From: Limnephilus marmoratus
Lineage: Eukaryota > Arthropoda > Insecta > Trichoptera > Limnephilidae
Reading direction: 5' to 3'
Length of the DNA: 64,000 nt
Assembly: GCA_917880885.1 (NCBI GenBank)
Contig: OU862920.1
Location: 36,863,019-36,927,018, forward strand
The translations under genes were made by a program, and so were the position numbers. Below are positions 10,138 to 21,955 of this stretch, piece after piece (the first letter of the stretch is position 1; every line of letters starts with the position of its first letter). The notes beneath the pieces were generated by a model that saw only the letters and a list, made by a program, of their open reading frames with translations, was not told where the DNA came from and searched no databases.

Positions 10138-11570
10138 AATAATAAAATTAGAAATAGAAATCAACACAATATGTTGATACAATTATTAATATTATTAATA
10201 ATTATATTAGAGTAGCAGAGACGTATTTTAGATTATTTGACGATTTGTAGCTCTTTGATCAGGTACCTGGTTTATTCTTTTCAATACTTACAACTAACTT
10301 ACCTGCTTATCTCACTGTAAATCCGAATATATTAACACTGTAAATCCGAATATATTATCCGTTACCAGGTTAATTCGGTAAATCCGAGTATAATAATATA
10401 TGCTACCAGGTTACTTTATCTATTATTTTTTTGTTTGTTTTGTAATTATGTATATTTATTGGAATAATATGAACCTGTCAATTTGTTTGTCCTGGAACGG
10501 GAAACTTTCCTAGTTGGACAAACAAAGCTGCCTAATATGTTATTTGTACTTTTTTTTTTTTTTATAAATGATTAAATGTTACATTTTTTGGCCATTTTTG
10601 ACTACCATACTAGGCTATTGCCCGTGTTGTGGTAGTCATACATGTAATATAATTTTATATAAACAGATAATAAAATATAAGAAAAGAAAAGAAAAAAATA
10701 ACATATTTAGGGATAAATAAAACTAAAAACAGATAAAAATATAAGAATTGCAAGTTATCTAAGAAATAAAGAAAATTTAAAGATGATGAAATAAACATTG
10801 GTGAGCATTATTCTTCTTGAAATAAAATTTGGTAAGTAATCTTCTGCACTAGAGTACATGTTTGTAGTCATTTTTGATATTCGTTCTATGAAAGAATAAA
10901 ATTCGTTCTAAAATAAAGAATAAAGAAATTCGTTCTATTATAAATAAATAAATAAAATAAAATAAATGATTTAATCGTGTACTGCGCAAATTTTAATGTG
11001 CATTTCACCATTAACAAGGAGTGGCGTACATTGTTTACCGTATGTGACTGGACACTTTATTTTTATTTTTTATTTCTCCGCGCAGGGTTTCAAATTCGCG
11101 ATCTCTAGATCCCGAGAAAAGGATACTGCTTTGCCATGCTTACAGACGTCGAACATAACGAAATAAAAAAAATCCTGTATGATTCTCGTGTTGCGGCTCG
11201 TGTATATTTATTGATGTGTAACATTATGTCGATGTTCAATATGTCCATGACGAGTGTCTTAACTTTTCACTATCGTGATTTATCAAAGGCATCATGAATA
11301 TTTTAGGCGTCTCGTCTCAAATAAAAACAGACAGATATCACGGATTCCTACTTTCAAAAAGACATTTGACTTAATAATATATGAATAATATTTTATTTTA
11401 TTGCACATGATTGCACATTCAAACAAAATTTAGTTTTTTGATCTGCCAAATAATTTTATCAGAAGATATAAAAGAGAATGAATGCAACGAAAGTCGTAAG
11501 TGGGTACATTCCTTCACTCTACTTTCTTTTATTTTCCTTGACCAGGAATAATTTTTATATCATTTGAATA

Positions 11571-12010
11571 GCTGAAGTCCCCGGCGATGCCCGGGCTTTA
11601 CGCGGAGTTTTCAAAATCAAATGTAGACGAAATTTCATCAACCTCGGCGTAAAACTGTAGATTTACATTCAAATCAAATCCACACCGCCGCTTGCCAGCC
11701 CGCTCGTCCACCACGTACAGATATTCTCCTTTATATAGGGTGCGGCAGCATAATTTTGTTTTAAAATGCCCGCCATTCGGTCGGTTGATGTCGTAGCGGA
11801 GCGCTCAGATCTCGTTCGAGAGGCGGAACAATAAAGTTTTGTCCAATGTATATTTCAACCAATTTACTCAAAACCTTGACAAATTATATACCTAAACCTT
11901 CCACAAGAATATTGGTGAAAACCGCATGAAAATCCGCTCAGTATTTTTCGAGTTTATCGCGAACAAACTGACGGACAAACGTGACAGAGGACTTTAATTT
12001 GTAATATGTA
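11571..12010 (-). mobile_element. Helitron-like non-autonomous repeat, copy 1
   Basis: The left edge, read on the minus strand, is a GC-rich hairpin (GCCCGGGCATCGCCGGGGAC) followed by TTCAGCT. The other end carries AACCGCATGAAAATCCG and GTTTATCGCGAACAAAC. The same blocks are at 38645-38972 and 47827-48096. Hairpin plus CTAG-like terminus suggests Helitron; a LINE 3' end of the RTE kind is the alternative. Confidence 0.55.
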
Positions 12011-12499
12011 GAGATAACTGCTAATTACTAACACATTTTCTGAAATACCAATACATTGAAGTATATGAAACACGCAACATAAAAACTCTATACAGGTAAT
12101 TACAGAAAAGTGTACAAATAAAAGCTGCAAAATTACTTTGTGACCTGAAAATAGTTGACGTAGAATATATTAATTTAAAAAGCGATGTTTTAAAAAGGGC
12201 TTTTCGTTCGAAAGTATTTATTAGTAACTGACAGAGTTTCTGTGAAACCTCATTTTAAAATTTTCGTACTTATCTATGTAATGATTATAATTATTTTTTT
12301 TAATTAACTTAATATAGTACTTCATCATGATTATTTCAAATTTAAAAAAAAAGTCAGTGATCGATGTGAAATTAGTAACTTATTATCTCCGTTCACTTGC
12401 CTTGTGCTTTATTGTAAACTTAATATAGCTTTAGCTCGTGCAATTTACTCGCAACATGATAAACTAATTACTATTGTAATATTTAAATTATTTAAAAAT

Positions 12500-12838
12500 T
12501 GTGAATCCTGACATTATTTGGAGCAAAATTTGTCAATGAATTTTTGATCTCCGGTGACTAGTTAGATATTTTCTTTTTTCATATTTTTTTCCTCGGAATC
12601 AAGCCAAAAAAATTCTTTCACATGTAGTCACTGATCACTCAGCCGAGTAACCGCGAAACCACTAACTCCGCCCCTAACTATCTGATACCTAATGATTTTT
12701 TGTTTTTAGTTGAAAAAAAACAAAAATATCACCGGAGACCAAAATTTCATATACATTTTTTATTCCACATTAACCAGGAATAACTGGTTAAAGTAAGTGA
12801 CGTATCTACGTCCCTTGATACCCTGTATAATATTATTA
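12500..12838. repeat. Partial copy of the 42.6 kb TIR repeat
   Basis: Shares GGAGACCAAAATTTCATATA, TACATTTTTTATTCCA and TTAAAGTAAGTGACGT with the right part of 42566-42965. Confidence 0.5.
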
Positions 12839-13061
12839 TGGGTGTGAAGGGGTATATACTATGTAGATAGATGTGCCAAATACATACAAAAAACATTTTT
12901 TTTAGAACAAAATGTGTAAGTATATTTATTGCACTAAAAGTCAATATTCCGCGGAAACAAAATAAACAAAGTTGAAAAATACTCCTTTCAAATTCTCTGT
13001 TATGGAGTTTTTAGGAAAAAACAACATAATCTGTAACCATAAAACTACAATAAAAAAATGA

Positions 13062-13700
13062 GTGCAGTTCACAGTGTTCACACGCGGCAGAGGTAAAAAC
13101 AACACCTGCACGATTTCAACCAATAGGAGCCTTGAAAAGTGAGCTCATAATCAAAGCGGCCAATGCCGTACTATACGTAGGTAAAGCTGGGTCCACACAT
13201 GTTCTTTTGTCCGTTCCGTTCCTCCGTTCCGTATCAGCGTCGCGATCAAGAACGCTTGGACGCCCGTTCGGAACGGTACGGTGTTACGGCGGGACGATAC
13301 GGGTCGAGGTACGCCCCGATCCATCGGGAGTCGGTATTCGGCCCGTTCAAAGGCGATACGATACGGCCGATACGGGTATGCGCCAGTCTGGACGTGATCG
13401 CGGCATGCGCAGGTCGTTCTCTCTGTCGAATGGAATGAACACGCGATGCCGATCCTGCCGATGATCGCAGTGACGTTACGGAGGTACGGGCTATTTTTAC
13501 TTGCGTCCAGAGTTTTTGATACGGAACGGAGGTACGGACCGGAGGAACGGAACGGACAAAAGAACATGTGTGGACCCAGCTTAAGGTTTCATTCTATCTC
13601 ATTCTCTCGCACGCTAAATCCTACGTACGTGTTTGTCTCTTTTTAATGTCGTTTCCGTTTCATCGAGTTCAAATCACAATGGTGCTAGAGAAATTTCACT
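13062..13700 (+). repeat. Repeat family R, copy 3, split by a MITE
   Basis: Left part 13062-13184 (GTGCAGTTCACAG, CAACCAATAGGAGCCTTGAA, CAAAGCGGCCAATG) and right part 13582-13700 (CATTCTCTCGCACGCTAAAT, TTTCATCGAGTTCAAATCAC) flank the 397-bp element below. The left part matches the variant copy at 39108. A further R fragment follows at 13711-13765. Confidence 0.75.
13185..13581. mobile_element. GC-rich MITE, 397 bp, TAA target duplication
   Basis: Termini AGCTGGGTCCACACATGTTC and its exact reverse complement, with subterminal ACGGAACGG-type repeats. TAA lies at 13182-13184 and 13582-13584. It is much more GC-rich than its surroundings, and all open frames across it on both strands are products of this composition. 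3-bp TAA suggests the PIF/Harbinger group. Confidence 0.9.
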
Positions 13701-13809
13701 TAAAAAAAATCATGTGTTCAGTTCACTCGCGGTAGAAGTGAAACCTTCAGAAAACTAAACTTAAAGAAAAAGACGTATGCAGAGTATCAGGAGTAGGATA
13801 ATTGTAGGG

Positions 13810-14072
13810 TTTATTTATTAAAATAATTATTTATTTTTATTTTGCAGAAACAAACAGTACATTATTACATAATGGGAAATAGTTACAAAGTTATAGAATT
13901 AATACAATAATTGGTACCAATGACATGTCGCTGTTATATACTTATGTTTTTGTGAGATAAATAATACATTATACCTAAATTAAATTAATAAATTATTGAA
14001 GGAGAGGGGTGTGTGAGAGTGTTTGTATGTGTGAGGGTGCGCGTGAGGGTGTGTGGATGTGTGTGGATGAGT
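13810..14072 (-). mobile_element. LINE 3' UTR, part separated from its ORF at 18263
   Basis: On the minus strand it runs from a CACACATCCACACACCC tract through AT-rich sequence with AATAAA-like signals to about 13810. The same CA-rich tract directly follows the stop of the reverse transcriptase frame at 18263, so I infer that the composite element 14073-18240 split this UTR. Confidence 0.5.
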
Positions 14073-15582
14073 TGGTATGCACCTTTATTCGAGGACCTTC
14101 ACAGGCCTTTAGACCCAGAATCCGAGGACTCACACGAATCCGAGGACGTCCTCGGATTCGAAATGCGAAAAACTGAATATGTACCTATAATCTATGCGTT
14201 CTGATTGGTCAACTGTCGAAATTTTGGGCCAATCGGAGAGAGTCCTCATTTTCGTGGTGAAAAATATCGTGTTTAATTTCGCTAGTGTTTCATTAGTACG
14301 GGTGTGTGACCACCAGGGCGGCGCCGCTAATGCTAGAAATCACACACAGACCCTAAACCGAGGACTCTCTCAAAGTCCTCGGTTTCGTGTTAAAAGGTGC
14401 CGATACCGGAATGTGAACACCAGGAGGCGCTGCAAGCTCGAGTGTCAAGAAATCTCACCTACGCCCTAAACCGAGGACCCGTCGTTCGAAATTCCTACGT
14501 GCGTGTGAATATAATAATTATTGCACTATTAAGATTGTGCCGACAAGGAATTCAGTTTTTGACAGTTGAAACAAAATTCAATATTGCGTTTAGTTCGTAT
14601 TGAACTATGTTCTGTAATACTGTTTAATTCGCTGTACGGTATTGTAATATTTAATAAGTAATTAGGACACCTGCTCAAGTATTTGGTTAATCCACGTCAT
14701 ATATTCTTCTTTCACATTCTTCTTTCCATTCTTCGTTAATCCGCTCTATGACCCTATTACCTACACCCAGGGCTGGGCAAAATACATGCTTTGCTGTAAT
14801 TGAAATACAAATTACAAAATACGTTTTCGCATGTATTTAAAATACGAAATACAAAATACTTTCGAGTCGTGTATTTGAAATACAAAATCCAGTATTTTAA
14901 CCATTTTTTTTTATTTCAATTACAAAATACAAGTTACAAAATACAAAATACATTTGGTTTTGGTAGAACCTTTGGTTGCAATAAATTGACATAAGTGCCC
15001 TTATCTAAAGCCTACAATACACGACAACTTTTTTAAGCCCGATTTCCGTATAGAGACCTAAGACAAAAATTTTCGCTTTACGCGATCGCTATTTTCATAT
15101 CTGCGATTTTAGTTGGCATCACAGCAACAATATGGTTCATGTGCTGTTTGCTGTGATGCCAATTGAAATCATAGATATGAAAATAGAGATGAAAATAGCG
15201 ATTGCGAAAAGCGAAAAATTTTGTCTATGGTCTAGTCTCTATGCGGGAATCGGGCTGATAAAAGGTGTCGTGTATTATAGGTATAAGAGTGCGTTTTCAT
15301 AGAAGCAAAGCTGAGCAGAGTGAAACAGAGACTTGCAAAAATTGACCAATCATATTGCTCAGAAGATGCAGCTCACCTCCGCTCCACTTGTAAAGGTATA
15401 GGATCCAGGTGTTAGATAATAATAATAATATGACATTTGTGCACAGTTTTGTATTATTTCACTGCAAGTGCGCTCTACTGTGATTAACTTATTTTTTTTT
15501 TTTTTTTTTAACTTTGTGAATAAAAATAAAAATATTCATCCTAGACTTGCAGAAAAGGTCAATAGATTTTTTTTTTCTTTAT

Positions 15583-15872
15583 TTGAGTTCCGCATAGGAG
15601 GCCGTGAGGAAAATAATTCCCCTCAGGGCCTATGTCATCTTTGGGGATGCTGTGTGGAGGTTTTTTTAAGGAAAGGAAGGAGAGGAGAGTTCTTGGAAGA
15701 AAAAGGGTTTAAGGGGTGGGTAGGAATCTGGGGTTCGGTGTGTCCTGATCATCCGCCTCTAAGATCTAGACAAACCTCACCACATGAACCCGGGAACCCC
15801 TGCTAAATCACCAAACGTAGCGAACCACTTGAGGTGACCTATGGCAGAGGTGTTGGTTATCCAATAAAGTTC
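15583..15872 (-). mobile_element. SINE family B, copy 5, nested in hAT-like element
   Basis: T-run at 15568-15576, then TCCGCATAGGAGGCCGTGAG and the usual body through GCAGAGGTGTTGGTTATCC. The 112-codon plus-strand frame across it is antisense. Confidence 0.82.
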
Positions 15873-15879
15873 CAAAATT

Positions 15880-16155
15880 GAGTATCATATATACAGATAG
15901 CAACCAATAATGCGCAATATGTGCGTTTAGAAAATGAAGATAATGTTGGTAATTCTTAGTCGAAGTACCTATGATACAATTAAAAGTGACCGAATTGGAA
16001 ATGGGTTCCATAGCTCAGTTGATAGAGCACTTACTATGTAAGCAAAGGGCCCTGGGTTTGAGCCCCAGTGGAACCAATATCTTTTTCTGATTTTTCTGTC
16101 TCCAGATTTTCGATAGAGTTTCGCTAATATTGTCTTCATTTAATTAAATATTAAA
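15880..16155 (+). mobile_element. tRNA-derived SINE family A, copy 1
   Basis: A tRNA-like block at 16011-16083 has an acceptor stem GGTTCCA/TGGAACC, a good D arm (GCTCAGTTGATAGAGC) and T arm (CTGGGTTTGAGCCCCAG), and a TGT in the anticodon position, pointing to a tRNA-Thr ancestor. The anticodon stem is mispaired and position 33 is A, so it is not a working tRNA. The tail CTGATTTTTCTGTCTCCAGA ... TTCGCTAATATTGTCTTCAT is shared with 22300, 58722 and 59131, as is the 130 bp upstream. Confidence 0.85.
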
Positions 16156-17144
16156 AATAATCTTTTTCATCCATTATCAATAAACTCATGTATTCATGAA
16201 TAAATACCGCGAACGATGAAAACGACAAATAAATATTAACATATCTTGCTCTGGATTCTAGCGTTTTTAGTCTATGTATTATCTATGTCAATTTATTTTT
16301 TTCATTATCATTATTAAGATCGCTAAATGTATTTTAAAATGTATTTTGAAGCCATAAGTATTTGAAATATAAATTACAAAATACCTCAGCATCAAGTAAT
16401 TGAAATACCAATTACAAAATACATTTTTAGGAAGTAATTGAAATACAAATACAAAATACAAAATACGTATTTGTATTTCAAATACTGCCCAGCCCTGCCT
16501 ACACCTCACAAAAACGCCTCGTTCTGAATTAAGGACAAGTGAAGAATATCGCCACCTGGATGTGTGATGTTGTCAAGCGGGTTAAGGAGGAGCTGTAGGA
16601 AGGGTTTTATTAATGCGGATCTTGAAGAGTCGGAAAAAATTACTGAAAAAATTACTAAACGCAGAGTAACATTATCATCAAATAAAACATACAAAATCGT
16701 TAAAAAAAATTATGGTTTTTTGGGTAGTCTGACACAAAAATTAAGACAACAAAGTCGTTTATAATTAAAATTATTGAACCGTTCGTTTTACGGATGAACG
16801 CAGCTCTTACAGCGACGGTGCGTTGGTTTTTCGAACTTTCAACCTACTATGGACTATTAGGCAATCTTAAAAGGACTATTAATTATTATTATAAATTTGT
16901 ATAACAATATGGAAACGCGACAGCGGTGAGGGGCACCGCAGCAGGTTTCGTAAGTGATTTGGCGTCGAACGGCTCGCCCGACGGATGGGTACACTCGGAA
17001 CTCTCAAATTATATATTTTTTTATCGTTGTCGCTTATTTTTTTAAAATATGGCAATCTAAGTTTTTAAAACTATAATGAAATAAAAATAATAATAAAGAT
17101 AAACGAACAATTAATTTTTTTTTTTTTAAATCTTTCACAAAAAT

Positions 17145-17540
17145 TTGCCAGGCTGCTGATCGGCAGACCGCGAAATTCTTATATGGAATGATCTGGACTA
17201 TAGTTATTTATTGGTTTTATTCGTGTAGTCGATGACGTAAAAATTTCTATTTTTTACCCCACTTTGACGCCGGCTGCCTGCGAACTTGCCAGGATGCCGG
17301 TTGGCAGACCTGCTTTTTTCTCATTTTCTAATCGACCTTTATCATATGAAACCATTCGCGTTCGTGTAGTCGATGACGTAATTTTTTCGAAAAAAATCGC
17401 TGACTATTTCCATGACTGCGCCGCTCCTGCCAAGAGGCGCACCGGCAGACCAGTTTTTAAAGGTTTTCTAAATGCCCATAATCACTTAAAAGTAGTTTCA
17501 TCCGTGTAGTCTGTAGTCGATGACGTAGGGTTTACCTATA
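17145..17540 (+). repeat. Three degenerate direct repeats of about 137 bp
   Basis: Each unit runs from a TTGCCAGG...CGGCAGACC block to CGTGTAGTCGATGACGTA; the latter word is at about 17223, 17363 and 17502 (the third carries a 6-bp internal duplication). Lies inside the composite element. Function unknown. Confidence 0.75.
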
Positions 17541-18262
17541 TCGCCTCCTAGTCTATAAGTAAGAATACTATTTCGCTGGAGACCTGTCGTCGGAACAGTT
17601 CGAAGTTTTCAGTACTTTCCGTATTACGAACGCCGATTACTAGCTGATCCGCTGTTGCACCGGGCGCGCGGGTGGAGGGGTGCACTGCTTGTCGGGTGTC
17701 ATCCGTAATGATCTCTTACCAAATTCATATATTTAGATAGGCAATTCAATTTTATTTTGAACCTTTTTTTAAGTTTAGTGCAAATTTATATTTTAAATAA
17801 AATATTTAGGAATACGATGAGGCGTATAATTTTGTTGCCTGTTCACCACACGGGTGAACGTTAGGAAGAGCCGCGCCTGCTACCAAGATACGTGTAAGAA
17901 ATTCGTTCCACACTATTTCGAGGACCCAAGACCTCCAAAAACTACAGACCACTAAAACGAGGACCTTCCGAGATCCGTGTATTTTACGTTAGTGTAATCC
18001 TGAATACGTGGACAGGCCTCGGATATGGGAAGTCCTCAGTTACCGGGTGTGTATTCCGGTTTTTTGAGGACCGTTTTCTAGGTGCTTACCGGGTGTATGA
18101 TGAAACCGAATAGACAGCAACGATCAAGATTAACTTGAGTATACGTATAAGTGTAGAATACATGTCTACTTTATATAATATAACAGGACCTCGAATTCGG
18201 GTAGCCAGTTGAAGTCCTCGAAATCGGGATTGGACAAACAAGGGTGTGTGTGGATGTGTGTA

Positions 18263-19225
18263 TTATGTGTGCGAATTCAGTGTGCTAAAAATTTTTTTCT
18301 TAAATAGAGGGAGGGAATCAAAAAATATATCAGTATTTGTGGTTTTTTGAATTGAGTTGAATCTTTGAAGGATGCGAGAAATGGGGGAGTTGGCCGCAGC
18401 GTTCGTATTATTACTAGTTATGTAAAAAAGGTTGGTGTGGCGAGTTCTTTTAGAAGGGATGTTAAAATTTATTTGAGATAGAAGTTCTGGGCAGGCTACT
18501 TCGTTATGTATTATTTTATGGAGAAATGTCATGTCAGCTACCGTTCGCCTGGATTTTAGGGATTGGAGAGTGCCGATGTAATTATTGTTGTATTTATAAC
18601 CGAGATACTTAATAAATTTATTTTGTATGCGCTCTATGCTATTGACGTATTGGGTGTATTTGGGATTCCAGACAGGCGATGCAAATTCCAGTGTACTTCT
18701 GACTAGTGAGGAGTAAAGCATTACTAGAGTATGTGGATTTCTAAATAATTTACTCAAACCCAGCATTTTGTAAGATCTATCAGTGATTGAATCAATGTGC
18801 GTATTAAATATAAGTTTACTGTCTAAATAGACTCCAAGGTCCTTACATTCATTTTTTGAGATCACGGGTTCATCGCAGAGTGAATATGAAAAGTTAATTA
18901 TGGGCTTGTTTCTAGTAAAGGACATAGTGTGGCATTTGGAAACATTGAGGTCTAAATAGTTAGCTGTGCAATAGTTGCAGAGCCTATCTAAGTCACTTTG
19001 TAGCTCTTTACAGTCCGATAGAGAGCGAACCGTTTTGTAAATTTTCATATCATCTGCAAACAATAAAAATTTAGAGTGTTGGAAACATGAGCCTATGTCG
19101 TTTAAGTATATATTAAAGAAGAGCGAACCAAGGTGGGAACCCATATACTTACCAAGTTGAAAAATCCAATAAGGAACTCCAGTGAAAAACATTATGGCTT
19201 TAAAAAATATGTTCATATAGACCAA
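18263..19225 (-). pseudogene. Non-LTR retrotransposon reverse transcriptase, 3' half
   Basis: A 320-codon open frame. It contains GSHLGSLFFNIYLNDI (residues 29-44) and the catalytic FADD box (56-59), then thumb sequence with DLGVYLDSKL, LVRSTLEFASPVWNP and RIQNKFIKYLG, which marks a Jockey/CR1-type LINE. The finger and palm parts before the GVPQG motif and the endonuclease are missing, so it is a 5'-truncated copy. GVP and GSHLG are separated by ten foreign residues that include a perfect GGTAAGTAT donor sequence. The 3' UTR appears split by the element at 14073-18240. I treat it as a dead copy despite the open frame. Confidence 0.85.
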
Positions 19226-20644
19226 TCAACGCTGATTCTGAATATATAAGTTTTATTAAATAATATTAAACGCAGCGTTTTTAAAAAACATATTAAAAAG
19301 TCCATTTTTAATCGGGTATAGAAACACGCCGTCAAGTTGGTATTATCGAAATGTGTAGTGGTGACGTCACTGAGCACCAAAAAGTCATTGTATGGGAATG
19401 TAGGTATGACATGAGCCATCGTATTCATCTTATTCGATTATTTGCATATTGTTTATAGAGATTTAGTTGTTGTGTTTATTGAAACATTATTTAGGCCTAA
19501 ATAATTCAATTTCAAAAATAAAGGTATCTCTTATTAGTTTATCTCTATTATTGAAAATATTCAAAAACTACTGCACAAAAAAAAGAGTAAAGCTACTCTA
19601 GGGAGAATACTTCGAACTCTGAATTTCAAAATGGCGCTAGTTGAACAGCTGATTGCCCGATTTTATAGTAACTTTTCGGGGGTGATGACGTCACACGATT
19701 CACTACACATACGGTGGTTTTCGGGGGATCTTGAAAAATTAAAACTTTGACAATTATTTTAACTATTAAAACTAGCTCTAAAAAAAAAAAATGCAGTTAT
19801 TTAAGTTAGAAGGTCATTATTTATTAAAAAAAAAAAAATTGGACTGGAGTTCCTTATTGCCTGATACCGAGACCCGAGACCGCGCCGATCGGTATATTTC
19901 TATTGGCGCCAGCGTGCGGTGCAGCCTAGGTATGAATAGCCTCGTCACTATTCAACCAGAGCCTCGTCATCACTATTCATTCGACATTTTGATTTTGATG
20001 CACCGATTATATATTAGGTAGGTACTATCAAAACTCCCCGGCACGGCGCGGCGTTTACAAATCAGACTTATACAATAACGTACCTCTTGTGTGTAGTACG
20101 TTATTGTCAATTTGGTACGTTACGTTAAATTTCACCAACCCCGCAATAAAAGTGTATATTTCTATTAAATAAATAGCTGAAGTGAACCCTTGCTGTTGTA
20201 AATGGTTAAAGTTTTGGGCTTGTGATTTCTAGTAAACTGGGTATAGTTTATTGATTCCCTTCATCATGCCATGTCTTCCTCTGGCGTTCAAAACTTCTTC
20301 TACCATTCAATTTCTCGTCATACATTATATTCTCATAACACTGCTTTCTTCGTTCATCAACTCTCTATACCCATCCAATCTAAACATCTCTTTTTTAATC
20401 TTATCCATTTTGCATAAGTTACACCAGTCTTATATTTACGCCTCGCTTTACCACAGATACATAAGTACCTACTTGAACCATGTCTTCGTGTTCTTAAGCG
20501 ACCCCGACTTCTTACCGTTCCCTTCCACTTCAGACAAATCACACACATATCATTTAGATTTTAGATTTTCCTTTGTGCTTTGAGTTTTGACAGTTGTACT
20601 TTCAACTTTGGCCTCCTGGCTTTGAAATTTGAATTTTAAGGATC

Positions 20645-20735
20645 GAGTTCGAGCTTTGAGCTTCGAGCTTTAAACTTTGAGCTTAGAGCTTTGCAATTTG
20701 AGCTTCAAGCTTTGGAATTTGAGCCTCGAGCTTTA
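20645..20735 (+). repeat. Heptanucleotide satellite, AGCTTTG x 13
   Basis: Thirteen consecutive 7-bp units (AGCTTTG, AGCTTCG, AGCTTTA, AACTTTG and similar) without loss of phase. More diverged units (GGCTTTG, AACTTTG) extend it leftwards to about 20572. Confidence 0.88.
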
Positions 20736-20904
20736 GTTAATCGGGTGTTTTTAATTTAAGACTTCGTAGACCTGGCGAGAGTGGCGAGTTAAAAATAAAT
20801 TCATATCCCAATAAATTTCAGTGAAAAAAATTTGTACAAATTTTTTGGATGACCTGGAAATATACAACCTCAATACATCCTTTGAAAAGTCATTAAAAGT
20901 GATG

Positions 20905-21000
20905 AAAAAAATGGTTTAATAGGTTACGTTGGGTTGGGTTATTGGCTATTTTCCTTTTTTTTTCATTACTTTAGTATGGTAATCTGCACCGCACCGCATT
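20905..21000 (+). repeat. Dispersed repeat pair with 22672-22770
   Basis: About 90 bp (TGGTTTAATAGGTTAC, CATTACTTTAGTATGGTA, CTGCACCGCACCGCATT) recurs at 22672-22770 in the same orientation. Family not recognised. Confidence 0.65.
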
Positions 21001-21955
21001 CATATATCGCCGACTCTTTATGGCCTCATCTATGCACCGTGTGGGCACAATGGCTATGGGAACACCTTATCTTATTGATGGCGGGCCAGAGTTTGCGAGG
21101 CAATGAGAACCCACATTGTGTCTCAGTGGGGTCTTGTACGAGACGGACATTTGGCCGATTGTCATTCTAGTTTCCACCAGTCATCTGGGATAAGAGGTGT
21201 TCTGAGGAGTCTCTCTCTCTTCCATCCAGAAGTGTTTTCGGGACTTCGAGCGGCATCATCAATCACGGAATATGATAAATTCTGCAATTATCATATTCCG
21301 CAATTTTTCATGGATTTGCGCTAGTATTATAACGAAATAATATGTACCATAATATTTCGTCCACCATATCGCAGGGATCTACATACGACGACGGGAGAAA
21401 AAATCATCAACAACTAACGTAAAAAAATGATTTTTTGAAAACAAAGCAAATTTAGAGATCGTTTTGTTATTTGTTTTCAAACTCAAACATAGGCAAATAA
21501 TGCTAAGTTTCACAACATCTACGATATTTTTGAAGCATTTCCATCATAAAAATCCAATTTACGTTGTAAAGAAAAGATTTAATTGAAACAGCAGGCCATA
21601 GAAATGAGGAGAAACACCGAGGGAGAGGGGGTATAAGACCTCGAGATTCTAATAAAAATGTTTAGGTACAGGTTTATAATTATTTGCATGTATAGAGTTT
21701 CTTATGGTAACGCGGACGATTTACTTAAGTAAACTGTGTTTTCTCAAGCTCTTTCTTTTCTCCGGGCAAATAAGGTTTTTAAATGTGACCGCTCTTGCAA
21801 TGAACGCCAGTCAAATATTATTTCCAAGTGGTTTTCGCTAGCTCATTTTTAATCTTCACGTTACCATGATCGAAAAGTCGAAGATGTTTACATAATTCCC
21901 TGTGGAAACGTTTTAAAATGATATTATGTATTGTCTGTAAAATCGTATGTAAAAT

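Larger units (their letters stand above)
14768..16497. mobile_element. hAT-like element with 8-bp target duplication, 1730 bp
   Basis: Starts CAGGGCTGGGCAAAATAC and ends in GCCCAGCCCTG. The exact 8-bp duplication CCTACACC is at 14760-14767 and 16498-16505. Both ends are arrays of AAATACAAATTACAAAATAC-type sequence. No transposase reading frame is seen. It contains a family B SINE (15583-15872) and a tRNA-derived SINE (15880-16155), so part of its length is secondary insertion. Confidence 0.9.
14073..18240. mobile_element. Composite element with CCGAGGAC subterminal motifs (4.2 kb, inferred)
   Basis: The left 400 bp has six CCGAGGAC sites in both orientations (14122, 14140, 14148, 14358, 14375, 14471) including a 26-bp palindrome at 14135-14160. 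The right 320 bp (17920-18240) has related CGAGGACC, AGTCCTC and GACCTCG words. The edges share TTCGAGGAC and CTTCA. Clustered subterminal motifs look like transposase-binding sites of a DNA transposon. No transposase was recognised. Borders are approximate because they fall in a GT-rich tract. Confidence 0.45.

Noticed and set aside
13132..13646. Overlapping long frames on both strands
   Set aside because: They coincide with the GC-rich inverted-repeat MITE and have its composition.
16011..16083. A functional tRNA-Thr gene
   Set aside because: Acceptor, D and T arms are good, but the anticodon stem has mismatches, position 33 is A, and it carries the SINE tail and upstream part shared with three other copies.
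20251..20583. 110-codon open frame
   Set aside because: No domain, low-complexity hydrophobic composition, and a comparable frame on the other strand.
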